A stretch of DNA of 55,358 nucleotides from Chloroflexota bacterium (GCA_003141455.1 PLMA01000039.1:17433-72790); one strand, 5' to 3'. Counted from the stretch's first letter, positions 28,201 to 36,495 are shown. Notes: generated from the letters alone by a model not told the origin. Translations and numbers: made by a program.

Positions 28201-28422
28201 TCGTACACGGCTCTGGCCCTGGCAGTGGCCGGCATCGCCGGCTGGGCGGCATGGGAACGGCGCGTGGTCCTGGGTTACCGGCGAGCCGGGCGGCCTGGGA
28301 GTGGCTCCGCCGAAGCGGCCCACGTGGGCGAAGTGGGCGCCGGCGCGGCGGCCACGGACGAGTCTGGCGAAGCCGCGGCCGGCACCTCCCGCGAATCCTC
28401 AGGGCCGCCGCCGACCGACTGA
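22276..28422 (+). CDS. giant fusion: GT-C transferase + PMT-type mannosyltransferase with beta-propeller-like insert
   Basis: The 2,048-residue protein joins two membrane enzymes. Residues 1-620 form a GT87/DUF2029-like GT-C unit, with GAFQFWGNDIAAHGPIGFYD and IDYPPVYLLLL in the first outside loop. An acidic cytoplasmic linker (about 620-700) follows. From about 712 a PMT/GT39 protein O-mannosyltransferase begins: MHFDEVYHARTATEFL with the catalytic Asp-Glu pair (about 742) and WTHPHVAKY (about 770). Its first outside loop is interrupted at about 776-1215 by repeated beta segments (IFVATGGEVRVYDLESRALV, VIYVGTTQGRIWRIDANS) that read as a propeller. The PMT membrane core resumes near 1229 (MLFAQSRIAMNDTY) and continues through YNYHNDLRASHAASSPWWAWP (about 1640). 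GAGG lies 9 bases before the ATG. Confidence 0.85.
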   Translation: MSLRGDSPRGRESTETSAVTAIPAILVLLALGLALRFIIAYVLLPGSGFPNDLGAFQFWGNDIAAHGPIGFYDRTGFIDYPPVYLLLLSLVSLLTGGSIGEGVKILPILSDLALAGVVWVMVGELGGSGRRALIAAAIILFNPVTWFNSAIWGQADAVGAIFLLLGLRELQRDRRETASALAVLAVLTKMQLGILGFIVGFVVVRRSLVPRTGNADPVRILTSIGAGLVTVALVCLPFTGLDFLGLTHRLSSVAGLLTVAVGLVTALGVFALARRYLPIAQAQRTLVSALLGAGTAVVFAGMVFDSIVNHLLNTFGEYPYLTLNAYNPWALVTTGNGEAMDRGLSWVRDAPFTDPTTGITDPGFVIGPFSATVVTAALGLMVLLAAAAAVAWRRSRATDGETAEQATGSAPAAARKTTVPAGPRDWASEQRGLAGACAVAAAAIAFVVGGQLIAPLSALVVGDGFLLAILVGVAAWAAWRDDRLSLLVGLTILSIAFFVVPTRAHERYLFPFFGLGAILLSLSWRWSVAYVLLAAVNSVNLLAVLVEYKGIPAGDGALAGTLTDWGDGIVNARWFDGIIWLIALSAVVTGLALLWALLQMRGVSVDRLAAEAAAAGEAPSDLDVSAARETAASGVAMAATAAGEGPRSAPAISYELDGTDEPDDWTDDDYLDDPDRPDLVPAWLMSIWRRLYQPSSMPDRSAALNVEPRGRLDKLDLWVVVALAVAVLSLRVYRLDEPLQMHFDEVYHARTATEFLQDWRYNIPHDIYEWTHPHVAKYAIAGGIVLFSDDKVTSTGQLGVDVADVLIQPRAPASPLADASNPNDPRSNSDARFGDRIFVATGGEVRVYDLESRALVQTWSIPGASSLSTPGTTGVIYVGTTQGRIWRIDANSLDDVRLGLAKTAQPPTQLDVQTGLAITHLYAGTPPLILVADASGNVVSVDLTQSGGEVVGRAVVPGAADFADLGTGPAVLIRTSAPTSNSSSTPTPTSTPTPGGSSAEAEELASALGLDISKVEKALAATTAPGLDQGLDLGPLSSAQVTAVQDLVGQGKLAGLSVASSDPQVMVAYADGIGVLDGRHLVLTSTLQTDQPATSIAINPNQNQDSYLTAGDSLVLIKTDITGGTGSVTKDTNQPLRKMPGVVSKVVFDNATRIVQVLGRTPDGQGWTVYAIESNGNAVFSDARLPFQPVAIGLDSSPQLPDSNREQLLAFSPNGSVAAVDVGQFAFSWRIVGVLFGALMAVCLYLLARILFRRRSVGLLVALFSLVDGMLFAQSRIAMNDTYVGGFLLLAYLIFALIWLRVWKSRIAFWLGMPLLGVVLGLALASKWVGLYALASIGVLILIRSALGRVIVILGLAAGTGILGWKAIGEMITEPNTGNPGAVILLLLLGVAVVVGGSMWALSARTTPDKVLLGVGTTLLAALAFGAALVMSPGAIQNGAPNYSFFIIMLAVTMVAAAANAYHPIAWAREELVFAIATPIAIGLLAGILGAARSSVLLIEIGAAGLAAGIGAAVAFWVGGRMGFGPLAVPRSPDDPASYAEPPAPAPTGWLRLGSGWGLPALWMSLCLLVLPVVVYLVLYIPWAMPWQPQTADTGRLPAIACWHVAPDPNTPNATICTDAWPAGHTGQTLWDLTISMYNYHNDLRASHAASSPWWAWPMDLKPVWFESIGYANDQGSMIYDGGNPALWWMAIFAMAFLCWQAFKRRSLGLALIAVAFFWQWLSWARIDRASFQYHFYTALPFFLLGLAYFLAELWHGPSRRTWLLARVGAAAALLFPTAVWALKSPLCGLARVSTSDYFGNTACGTSTGDVRIDTRIFLIGLVLVAALAVLALLLLRLERRQARGEEDRAWALQLLVPVAIAGVLLLWLGKNAPQSLLFEAALPSDLIILVLLPILAVLAAIALNAQNPRRFVLGVCSVAVVAFIALYPNLSALPMPNAIIGVYNGLLPTWLYGFQFSVNLQQAVNIKLVDATSLSYTALALAVAGIAGWAAWERRVVLGYRRAGRPGSGSAEAAHVGEVGAGAAATDESGEAAAGTSRESSGPPPTD

Positions 28423-28429
28423 GCCCCGC

Positions 28430-29635
28430 TCAGGACCGCTCCGTCTCCCACCGCGGTTCCTGGCCGCTCGGGTGGATCGCGGCCGGAACCTTCGCCGCGA
28501 AGCCGGGCGGAAGCTGGCCCTGGGCATCGAGGCGTCGGATCACGAACCCGTAGTAGTCCTCGACTTTTGCGGTGACGCGTTCCCAGCTGAACTGCTCGGC
28601 GCGTTGCTGGCCGCTGGCGCCCATCCGCGCGCGCAGCTCGGGGTTGGCGAGGAGCTCGGTGATCCCGGCGCACAGGGCCTTGGTGTCGTGAGGCGGCGTG
28701 AGGATTGCCTGCCTGCCCCGCTGGACCACGCCCTTGTAGCCGTGGATGTCGCTGCAGACAATCGGTACGCCGGCGGCCATGGCCTCCAGAAGGACAATCC
28801 CGAAAGACTCACGCCCCGTGGCCGGCGACACGAACACGTCGGCCGTCCGGAAGAGCTGAGCCTTCTCGTGGTCGCTGACCCGTCCCAGGAACTCGACGTT
28901 CTGAAGCCCGCGGGTCATCACGTAGCGGCGGGCCTCCCGCTCCTGCGGCCCGGAGCCGACGATCAGGAGCCGGCATTCGATGCCGTTCTTGCGCATCAGC
29001 CGGAAGGCCTTGAGCAGGTTGGGCAGACCTTTCCGATCTTCGAGCCGGCCCACGAAAAGGACGTTGGGCGTGCCATCCTGCCACCGGGCGATCGGCACGG
29101 CGCGCCGGAATCGACCGAGGTCGACACCGTTCGGGATCACCTTGTAGTCGCCCGGGAAGAAGCGGTCCACGAAGTGACGGGCCGCCGCGCTTACCGCAAT
29201 CCTTCCGTGGAGCCGGTTTGCGTAGCTTTGTAGCGTCCGCTTGCCCAGCTCCATGGCCGGGGAGAAGCCGGCGTATGCGTGGAACGTGGCCACGTTCACG
29301 CTGGTCGACTGATGCAGCACGACCAACGACAGGAACGGCACGAACGGCTCGTGGAAGTGGAGGAGGTCGAACCGCTCCCGGGCCAGTACCGCATTGACCT
29401 GCGACACGTACCGGGGCGAGAGCGTGATCGTGCCCACCGAGCCGTTGCTCGGCACACTGAAGCCCTTGCCGATCCGGATGATGTCGCCCTCGGACGAACG
29501 CTGCAGGCCGTGACTGCTGGTCAGGATGCGAACGTCGTGGCCGCGCAGGCGGAGATTCTCGTAGAGGAACCGGACGTGCTCGTTGACGCCCCCGGGGATC
29601 GGGTAGACGTAGGGCGTGACGAGGCCGATCTTCAC
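28430..29635 (-). CDS. pimA: PimA-like phosphatidylinositol mannosyltransferase (GT4)
   Basis: The 401-residue GT-B enzyme closely follows the PimA pattern: MKIGLVTPYVYPIPGGVNEHV, DLLHFHEPFVPFLSLVVL, VATFHAY, GRIAVSAAARHFV, VIPNGVDLGRF, and the donor-binding ESFGIVLLEAMAAG (about 276-289). Actinobacterial PimA puts the first mannose from GDP-mannose on the inositol ring of phosphatidylinositol at the cytoplasmic membrane face. The operon encodes inositol phosphate and PI-phosphate synthesis and acyltransferases, as expected for this role. The GTG start overlaps the PHP-gene stop (GTGA). A general GT4 mannosyltransferase is the alternative, but the context is strong. Confidence 0.83.
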   Translation of the reverse strand: MKIGLVTPYVYPIPGGVNEHVRFLYENLRLRGHDVRILTSSHGLQRSSEGDIIRIGKGFSVPSNGSVGTITLSPRYVSQVNAVLARERFDLLHFHEPFVPFLSLVVLHQSTSVNVATFHAYAGFSPAMELGKRTLQSYANRLHGRIAVSAAARHFVDRFFPGDYKVIPNGVDLGRFRRAVPIARWQDGTPNVLFVGRLEDRKGLPNLLKAFRLMRKNGIECRLLIVGSGPQEREARRYVMTRGLQNVEFLGRVSDHEKAQLFRTADVFVSPATGRESFGIVLLEAMAAGVPIVCSDIHGYKGVVQRGRQAILTPPHDTKALCAGITELLANPELRARMGASGQQRAEQFSWERVTAKVEDYYGFVIRRLDAQGQLPPGFAAKVPAAIHPSGQEPRWETERS

Positions 29636-30516
29636 GCCGGTGGCTCCCCGGCCTCGCGTCGCTCGGCGGCGGCGGCCATCGTCCGCGGGCCGTGGCGCCC
29701 GGCGTCGCCGTCCGCCTCGCGATCCCGCTGCAGGCGAAGCTGGTCGATCGGGACGCCCAGGTCGCGCTGCGTGCCATCTCGCAATACGTTGCGCCGGCCC
29801 CAGCGGACAACGTCGCGGGCCTGCTTACGGACCTGACGGGAGTAGATGAAGGCCTCACGTACGAGGCCCCAGTCAACGCAGGTGCCGGTCGTCGTGCCGT
29901 CCCGGATCGCCTGCCTGTAGTCCTCGGCGCTGGAACCCGGGAAGTGGGTCCGGCCGTCCCCGATGGTATCGAGGGTGTGTCCGTCGCTGTTCCCCACCAG
30001 AGGCAGCCCCAGCTCGGCGGCGAGGCGGGCCGTCGCGGCTCGTCCGTAGCGTCCCGCCGTGGAGGGGTTGAAGCCCTCGAGCGCATCCCAGTAGACGAGC
30101 GGGTCGGTCGACAGGTGGATGCGCATGATGGCGTGCCTGCGCATGCCCAGACTGAAGGCCGAGAACGGATGCGGAACGATGGCCAACCCGCCCTGCTCGT
30201 GGATCTCGGCGACGGTGATCTCCGCCCGCTGGTTGCGCCTGATCCGGTGCTGCAGGAAGAGGCCCAGCACGTGCCCGTTTCGGGTGGTGACTTCCTCGCC
30301 CACGACCACCTCCACCCGGCCGCGGCGTTCTATCGCGAGGCGCTGGCACTCTATCGCGGCCTCGATTCGCTCGTGGTCGCTGATGGCGATGACGTCGAGA
30401 GAGGTGTGGCGCTCCGCGAACTCGAGGATCTCGATCGCCGAGGCCGTGCCATCCGAGGCGATCGAATGGATGTGCATGTCGGCCTGGCCCATCCGGGACG
30501 TATCGCCGGGATTCAT
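29632..30516 (-). CDS. PHP-domain metal-dependent phosphoesterase
   Basis: The 294-residue protein has PHP motifs: ADMHIHSIASDGT (motif I), AISDHERIEAA (II), VVGEEVTTRNGHVLGLFL (III), IVPHPFSAFSLG and GNSDGHTLDTIGDGRTHF near the end. PHP proteins hydrolyse phosphoesters using two or three metal ions. The ATG start overlaps the upstream acyltransferase stop (ATGA). A plausible but untested role is removal of the 3-phosphate from PI phosphate, for which no separate phosphatase is visible in this operon. The C-terminal 70 residues are basic and of unknown use. Confidence 0.82.
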   Translation of the reverse strand: MNPGDTSRMGQADMHIHSIASDGTASAIEILEFAERHTSLDVIAISDHERIEAAIECQRLAIERRGRVEVVVGEEVTTRNGHVLGLFLQHRIRRNQRAEITVAEIHEQGGLAIVPHPFSAFSLGMRRHAIMRIHLSTDPLVYWDALEGFNPSTAGRYGRAATARLAAELGLPLVGNSDGHTLDTIGDGRTHFPGSSAEDYRQAIRDGTTTGTCVDWGLVREAFIYSRQVRKQARDVVRWGRRNVLRDGTQRDLGVPIDQLRLQRDREADGDAGRHGPRTMAAAAERREAGEPPA

Positions 30517-31529
30517 GCCGCCTTGCCGTTTTCGCGCATTTGCGCCTGCTCTAAATCGGGCCAAATCGGATGGAAGAGCGCCAGCCATTGCTCGGGTGCT
30601 ACCAGGATGAACTCTTCGAAGAGCCGCGCCTCGTCGCGCGCCATGGCTCGGATTCGCTCTCGCCGGTTGGCCCCCTCCGGGACGGGGACCTGCCGCAGGC
30701 TGCCACGATAGCGGCCGGGACCGGCCCGTCGCACGGCGGCTACGTAAGCCGGAGCGCCCGTCTCGACCGCGAGGAACGCCGGTCCGGCCGGTATCTTGGT
30801 CATGGCCCCGAAGAGCTCGACGTCCAGGCCGCCACCGCCGAGGTCCCGATCCGCGACCAGGCCGACGGGCTCATTCCGGCGAATCGCCGCCAGCAACTCG
30901 AGGGCCGCTTCCTCGAGCGTGACGATGTGCACTCCGATGGTGGCCCTGGTCGAGAACAGATAGCGCTGGACCCGCGCGTTCTTGATCGTCTCCATCGGCG
31001 ACACGATCGAGCCCAGGCGGTGCACCGCGTAGAGGCCGGGCAGCTCGATGGCTCCGAAGTGCATCCCGATCAGGATCAGGGCGCGTCGCTCGGTCAGCCA
31101 CGCCTCGACCTCGCGCGGCGTCTCGACCAAGAGCCGCCGGGTCACGAACTCGGCGTCGAATCGCGGCGCCCAGGCCAGCTCCAGGTAGTAGTGGGCGTGG
31201 TGGCGAAAGGCCGAGCGCACGAGCGCCTCGAGGGCCTTCGGATCGGTCGCTGCCCGGCGGTACTCCTCCGCTCCCTTGCCGTTGGCGGCCATCCATTCCA
31301 GGATGCGACGAAGGTTGCGGCGGACGTGGTCGCGACGCGACGGCGAGGCCCGGTACTCGATCGCCCCGGCCAGGTTGCCAAGCCGCCACAGTGGACCCTC
31401 CGGCAGGCGGCAGATCAGCTTCCCACCCGCGATCACGAAGGTGGCGACGAGCGAGTCGGACAGGCGTCGGCGCAGGCCGGTCCGGCGTGCGGGCCGCCGG
31501 TCGATTCGAGAGGACGCCTCGCGACTCAC
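30513..31529 (-). CDS. LpxL/PatA-family acyltransferase, second copy
   Basis: The 338-residue member of the lysophospholipid/LpxL-HtrB acyltransferase superfamily has its HxxxxE motif in GMHFGAIELP (His near 154), followed by SIVSPMETIKN and GLVADRDLGGGGLDVELFG (substrate loop), PAGPAFLAVETGAPAY, and APEQWLALFHPIWPDL at the end. In mycobacteria the related PatA acylates the mannose of PIM. The GTG at 31529 overlaps the stop of the first acyltransferase. The frame is open further to 31733, but that part overlaps the upstream gene and was excluded. It is clearly diverged from its neighbour, so the pair probably acts at two positions. Confidence 0.85.
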   Translation of the reverse strand: MSREASSRIDRRPARRTGLRRRLSDSLVATFVIAGGKLICRLPEGPLWRLGNLAGAIEYRASPSRRDHVRRNLRRILEWMAANGKGAEEYRRAATDPKALEALVRSAFRHHAHYYLELAWAPRFDAEFVTRRLLVETPREVEAWLTERRALILIGMHFGAIELPGLYAVHRLGSIVSPMETIKNARVQRYLFSTRATIGVHIVTLEEAALELLAAIRRNEPVGLVADRDLGGGGLDVELFGAMTKIPAGPAFLAVETGAPAYVAAVRRAGPGRYRGSLRQVPVPEGANRRERIRAMARDEARLFEEFILVAPEQWLALFHPIWPDLEQAQMRENGKAA

Positions 31530-32712
31530 GGCTCCACAGGTTGGGTCGGATCGCCTTCGGAGCCGCTTCCCGCGAGCCGGCGGGTCGTGGCTTGGGCCGC
31601 CGAGGCAGGTCCGGCCGCAGCCGCGTTCGGAGCCGCGCCTTTTGCGTCGTTTGCCATCGCCGCTCGGTTCCGGGCTTCCAGCTGCGCTACCTCCTCGGCC
31701 GACTCGGGCCAGATCGGCTTGAAGATGTACCACTGTTCCGGCGCCGGAGAGATGTGCCTTTCGAGCGCGGTCGCGATCTGCTGAGTCGCGACGGCCAGGT
31801 CGGCCGGGGAGTTCGACGCGACGTAGATCGGCTCGTCGGCGGCGGCCCTGAAGGTGCCGTCCGGTTCACGGTTGATCGAGAAGGGCACGATGGCAGATCC
31901 GTGTTTCGCCGCGAGCAGTGCGGGGCCGGCCGGGAGAGTCGTCCAGGCGCCGAACATCTTGACCGGGATTCCGTCCGCTCGGTAGCCCCAGTCCACGAGC
32001 AACACCAGGCCCTCGTGGCGGCGGAGCGCTCCGTAGACGCCGCGGAGGTTGCGCCAGGAGATCATCTTGACCCCCCAGCTCGTTCGCTGGCGCTCGAACA
32101 GCTCGTATAGCTCGCGGTAGGCCGAGTCGTCGCCGACCACGTTGATCTCGAGACCGTGCTTGGCGAAACCGGCCGCGGCCGCTTCGTTGTTGCCCAGATG
32201 AGCGGCCACCAGGACCAGGCCCTTGGATTCCTGGTAGTACTGGAGGAACAGATCGAGGCTTCGGACCTCGAGGAGCCGATCGACCTGCTCCTGCTTGAAC
32301 CAGGGCAACCGCATCAGCTCCATGACGTATCGGGCGTAGTTGCGGTAGGCGGCCCTGGCCATTCGGCCGGCCTCCCGGGAACTGGGCGACACGCCCAGGA
32401 CGTGTCCGAAGTTGGCCCGCAGCCAGCGGCGCCGGGTGGGGCTGGCGCCGTAGCCGATCATGGCGAGCCAGCCGCCGATTCGGTACACCGGGCCCGCCGG
32501 GAGGTGGCCCAGGACCCACGACGAGGTCCGCCAGAAACTCAGCAGCGTCAGGCCGGCGAGGTGAGTCCGGAGGGTCTCCTTCTTGAGGCGATGCGGAGCC
32601 TCGAAAGCCTTCGTGGCTCCGTTACCCTCGGCCCTGCCGGATCCCGACTGTCTCGGTCCTTCGGGGCGACGTCCAGAGGAAGCCGCCTCGTTGCCTTCGA
32701 CGCGTTCCTGCG

Positions 32713-32716
<4 letters not shown>
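31526..32716 (-). CDS. LpxL/PatA-family acyltransferase, first copy
   Basis: The 396-residue protein shows [18 protein letters not shown] with the HxxxxE catalytic pair (His near 172), [59 protein letters not shown], and [15 protein letters not shown]. This is the PatA/LpxL acyltransferase layout. A disordered N-terminus (1-45) and an Ala-rich C-terminal tail (about 350-396) flank the domain. The GTG start overlaps the ino1 stop (GTGA). There is no LPS pathway in the window and the gene sits between ino1 and pimA, so PI-mannoside acylation is the likelier role. Confidence 0.86.
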
Positions 32717-34001
<1,285 letters not shown>

Positions 34002-34005
<4 letters not shown>

Positions 34006-34655
34006 TTTTCTCCTTGCTCCTTACTGCGAAGCTGCGCACGAACGTGCCAGGTACGTTGAATTGCCGTGATGCTGGCCGTGACGAAGACGATGCCGAGCGC
34101 CGCCGACAGCCAGAGCTGGCCGCGGGCTCCTGCGGCGACGCCGCCGTCCAAGCCCGCCGCGACCAGGCCGGCGGTCAGGAGGACGAGGCGCTCGGCGCGG
34201 GGAGCGATGCCCACCTCGCCGTGCAACCCCAGACTCTCGGCCTTGGCCCGGGTGTAGCTGACCTGGAAGCTCGATACTGCCGCGGCGGCGGCCAGGACCG
34301 CCCCGGCGACGAAGCCGGCGGCCGAAGCCCCGGCGACGATCCCGATGTAGACGACCCCTTCGCCCCAGCGATCCAGGGTGGAGTCGAGGAAGGCCCCGAA
34401 GCGGGTCACGCGGTTCTGGGCGCGGGCGAGCCCGCCGTCCAGCATGTCGAACGAGCCGCCGAAGATGACGAGGATGGCCGCCGGGAGCCAGAGCTGGGCG
34501 GCCGCCGTGGCGGCGGCGACGGCGGAGATGCCGAAGCCGATGACCGTCAGGGCGTTGGGCGTCAGGCCGAGCTTGCCGGCGCCGAGCGCGATCGGGGTGA
34601 CGGCGCCGCGGATCCGAGCCCGGGTCGCGGAAGAGACGAACGACTGGTCGCCCAT
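34002..34655 (-). CDS. CDP-alcohol phosphatidyltransferase, probable PI-phosphate synthase
   Basis: The 217-residue protein with about six membrane helices carries the complete CDP-alcohol signature: Asp70, Asp73-Gly74, Ala77-Arg78, Gly87, Asp91 and Asp95 ([28 protein letters not shown] region). Enzymes of this kind in Actinobacteria and archaea join CDP-diacylglycerol to inositol 3-phosphate, giving phosphatidylinositol phosphate. The direct coupling with ino1 downstream supports inositol phosphate rather than glycerol phosphate as acceptor. It starts 3 bp after the ArsR stop. PgsA-type glycerol activity is the alternative. Confidence 0.88.
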
Positions 34656-34658
34656 GGC

Positions 34659-35018
34659 TCAGTTGGCCTCAGCCGGGCGGGCGTGCTCGACCGGCATGCC
34701 CAAAAGGAGGCGCTGGCGCTCGGCCGTGGTATCGAAGATGTCCGGCTGCAGTTCGCACAGGGTCTCGCGGCCGCTCCGGCGCGACCGGACGATGCCGGCG
34801 GCCCGCAGGCGCGAGACGTGCCAGGAGACTAGAGGCTGGCTGAGCCCAACGGTGTCGATCAGATCGCCGACCGTGGCCGGGCCCTCGGCGAGTCGCCGAA
34901 CGATCCGGAGGCGGTTCACGTCCGCCAGAGCCTTGTGAAAGACTCGAAGCTCCCGCAGGTCGTCGGGCTGATCGACGATTGCGGCGACGGTCGAGCGGAT
35001 GTGCGCTGGGGAGGGCAC
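34659..35018 (-). CDS. ArsR-family winged-helix regulator
   Basis: The 119-residue protein has a winged HTH: LRELRVFHKALADVNRLRIVRRLAEGPATVGDLIDTVGLSQPLVSWHVSRLRAAGIV. No metal-binding CxC motif is present in the recognition helix region, so the signal is probably not a heavy metal. It is the first gene of the PIM-type operon, and a perfect palindrome lies about 80 bp before its start, overlapping the predicted transcription start. Autoregulation of the operon is likely. The GTG start is weakly supported by its ribosome site. Confidence 0.85.
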   Translation of the reverse strand: MPSPAHIRSTVAAIVDQPDDLRELRVFHKALADVNRLRIVRRLAEGPATVGDLIDTVGLSQPLVSWHVSRLRAAGIVRSRRSGRETLCELQPDIFDTTAERQRLLLGMPVEHARPAEAN

Positions 35019-35099
35019 GATGGCGATGGCCTCTTGGCGGGTCTTCGTCGGTCCGGACCGACGACCTCAATAGCGTGGGCGTCGTGTCGTCTACAAACG

Positions 35100-35117
35100 A
35101 GCCTTTATATAAAGGCT
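35100..35117. promoter_or_regulatory. 18-bp perfect palindrome, probable ArsR operator
   Basis: AGCCTTTATATAAAGGCT is identical on both strands. Its A+T-rich centre stands out in this genome. It lies just downstream of the minus-strand promoter at 35123-35151, covering the expected transcription start, and about 80 bp ahead of the ArsR-family gene. A repressor dimer bound here would block initiation. Confidence 0.75.
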
Positions 35118-35122
35118 GGTTG

Positions 35123-35151
35123 ATGCTAGGACGACGGAGGGGGGCTGTCAA
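35123..35151 (-). promoter_or_regulatory. promoter of the arsR-PIM operon
   Basis: On the minus strand TTGACA (35146-35151, perfect) is followed after 17 bp by TAGCAT (35123-35128), which keeps the key first, second and last -10 bases. Predicted initiation near 35116 falls within the palindrome. The rest of 35152-35273 shows no gene. Confidence 0.65.
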
Positions 35152-35273
35152 GCCTGGACGGTGAGGCTGACGTGGGCGCCAGCGGTGACCTGGAGCGACC
35201 GGTCCTTGCGGGCTTCGATCGAGCGGCGACGAGCGGCACCCGTCCGAAGGCGCGGTCGGGTCAGCCGGCCAAC

Positions 35274-35309
35274 CCGGGGAAGCGCCGATTCCGCCCGGCG
35301 CTTCCCCGG
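35274..35309 (-). terminator. strong GC-rich terminator hairpin
   Basis: CCGGGGAAGCGCCG (35274-35287) and CGGCGCTTCCCCGG (35296-35309) form perfect 14-bp arms with an 8-nt loop, 13 bp beyond the stop of the lipoprotein gene at 35323. It separates the lipoprotein cluster from the PIM operon. There is no U-tract, as is common in high-G+C genomes. Confidence 0.75.
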
Positions 35310-35322
35310 CTTTGAGTGGCTT

Positions 35323-35784
35323 CTACTTGCAGGAGAAGGTCGCCGTGATCTTGCCGTTGCCGCCCGCTGAGTCGGTGCCGGCGAAGGTGCCCTTGCCGTC
35401 GCTGCCGATCGTGGCAGTGACGTCGTCACCCAGGACGAACGGCTTGCCGCCCACTCCGCCGCTGATGGCCTCCGGCTTGGAGCCGTCGTGATGCGCGATG
35501 CCTATGACCCAGTCGGCGGTCGTCGGCGTCTCCCACCCTCCGAACCGGAAGTCAACGCCCACAGCGCCGCCGTCGTTGCAGACACCACCTGAGAGCGTGA
35601 CATCCGAGCCGCCTATGGTCACGGTGGCCGAGCCGCTGCCGCCATTGCCGCCGTTGCCACCCTGGGATGCCGCCGTCGTGGGGGCGCCGCCGCCAGTTCC
35701 GGCGGGCTGCTGGGTTCCGCTCGAGCTCGAGCACGCGGCTGCCAGAACGATGGACGCAACCAGAACCAAAGCCAGCCTGCGCAT
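35323..35784 (-). CDS. small secreted lipoprotein A
   Basis: The 153-residue protein has a lipoprotein signal (MRRLALVLVASIVLAAAC, Cys18), a Ser/Gly/Thr-rich linker to about residue 50, and a beta-rich domain ending in KITATFSCK. Its signal peptide, linker and ending closely match the gene at 35905-36411. Recurrent pieces are SATVTIGGSDV, VDFRFGGWETPTTADWVIGIAH, GGKPFVLGDDV and IGSDGKGTFAGTDS. I do not recognise the domain; two Cys (about 69 and 152) could form a disulfide. Likely anchored outside the membrane. Confidence 0.8.
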   Translation of the reverse strand: MRRLALVLVASIVLAAACSSSSGTQQPAGTGGGAPTTAASQGGNGGNGGSGSATVTIGGSDVTLSGGVCNDGGAVGVDFRFGGWETPTTADWVIGIAHHDGSKPEAISGGVGGKPFVLGDDVTATIGSDGKGTFAGTDSAGGNGKITATFSCK

Positions 35785-35821
35785 CTTCGTTGCCCCTTCC
35801 CTTGCGTGGTCAGGGCTCAGC

Positions 35822-35866
35822 GACTCAACCGCCTGCGATCGCGTCGGAGCCCGAGTTGACTGTAGT
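35822..35866 (-). repeat. duplicated upstream block, copy 1
   Basis: GACTCAACCGCCTGCGATCGCGTCG (35822-35846) and GACTGTAGT (35858-35866) recur before lipoprotein B at 36451-36475 and 36487-36495, with one mismatch and the same 36-bp offset. The blocks lie 38-82 bp (A) and 40-84 bp (B) from the start codons. Together with near-identical signal-peptide DNA this shows duplication of gene plus control region; the block probably holds the promoter, though no sigma-70 boxes are obvious. Confidence 0.7.
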
Positions 35867-35904
35867 GCCTGCGGCGGCGTGCGGCGAGTCTGATTTAAAG
35901 CGCC

Positions 35905-36411
35905 CTACTTGCAGGAGAAGGTGGCCGAGGTCGTGGCCGTGCCCAGGAACTCAGTTCCCGAGACGTTGCCCTTGCCGTCGGTGCCGATGGTTCCGGTCGC
36001 TCCGCTCGTGCTCAACATGAACGCCTTGCCGGCCACGTTGCCGCTGAGCAAGGGCGTCTTGCTGCCGCCGTAGTACACGAGGGCGATGATCCAGTCGCCC
36101 TTCTTGTTCGTGAAGTCGCCGAACCGGGCGTCGACGTCGTTGTCACTGGCGGGGTAGCAGCCGCCGGGAGACATCGTCACCGTTGCGCTGCCGACGGTCA
36201 CCTGCGCGGAACCGGTGCCGCACCAGAAGGTGCAGTCGCCGGCGTTGCTCGGCAGAGGTGGCGGAGTCGTGACGTCGCCGTTGCTCGCCTGGGATGCCGC
36301 GGTCGTGGGGCCGCCGCCTCCCGTGTCGGCCGGCTGCTGGGTCCCTCCGGAGCTTGAGCACGCGGCCACCAGAAAGATGGACGCAACCAGAACCGAAGCC
36401 ACCCTGCGCAT
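35905..36411 (-). CDS. small secreted lipoprotein B, paralogue of A
   Basis: The 168-residue lipoprotein has signal MRRVASVLVASIFLVAAC (Cys18), a Thr/Gly/Pro-rich linker, and a domain with CTFWCGTGSAQVTVGSATV, GGCYPASDNDVDARFGDF, GDWIIALVYYGG, AGKAFMLSTSG and a TTSATFSCK end. It aligns along its whole length with the protein at 35323-35784, but it has an extra Cys pair (CTFWC) shared with the gene at 37092-37577. The ligand or partner is unknown. Confidence 0.82.
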   Translation of the reverse strand: MRRVASVLVASIFLVAACSSSGGTQQPADTGGGGPTTAASQASNGDVTTPPPLPSNAGDCTFWCGTGSAQVTVGSATVTMSPGGCYPASDNDVDARFGDFTNKKGDWIIALVYYGGSKTPLLSGNVAGKAFMLSTSGATGTIGTDGKGNVSGTEFLGTATTSATFSCK

Positions 36412-36450
36412 GTTCGTTTGCCCCTTCCCCTGCGGTCGTGACGGATCCGC

Positions 36451-36495
36451 GACTCAACCGCCCGCGATCGCGTCGCAGTGCAGATCGACTGTAGT
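36451..36495 (-). repeat. duplicated upstream block, copy 2
   Basis: This is the second copy of the block described at 35822-35866, upstream of lipoprotein B. It contains the palindromic GCGATCGC and the outer GACTGTAGT. The gap 36496-36616 shows nothing further. Confidence 0.7.
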
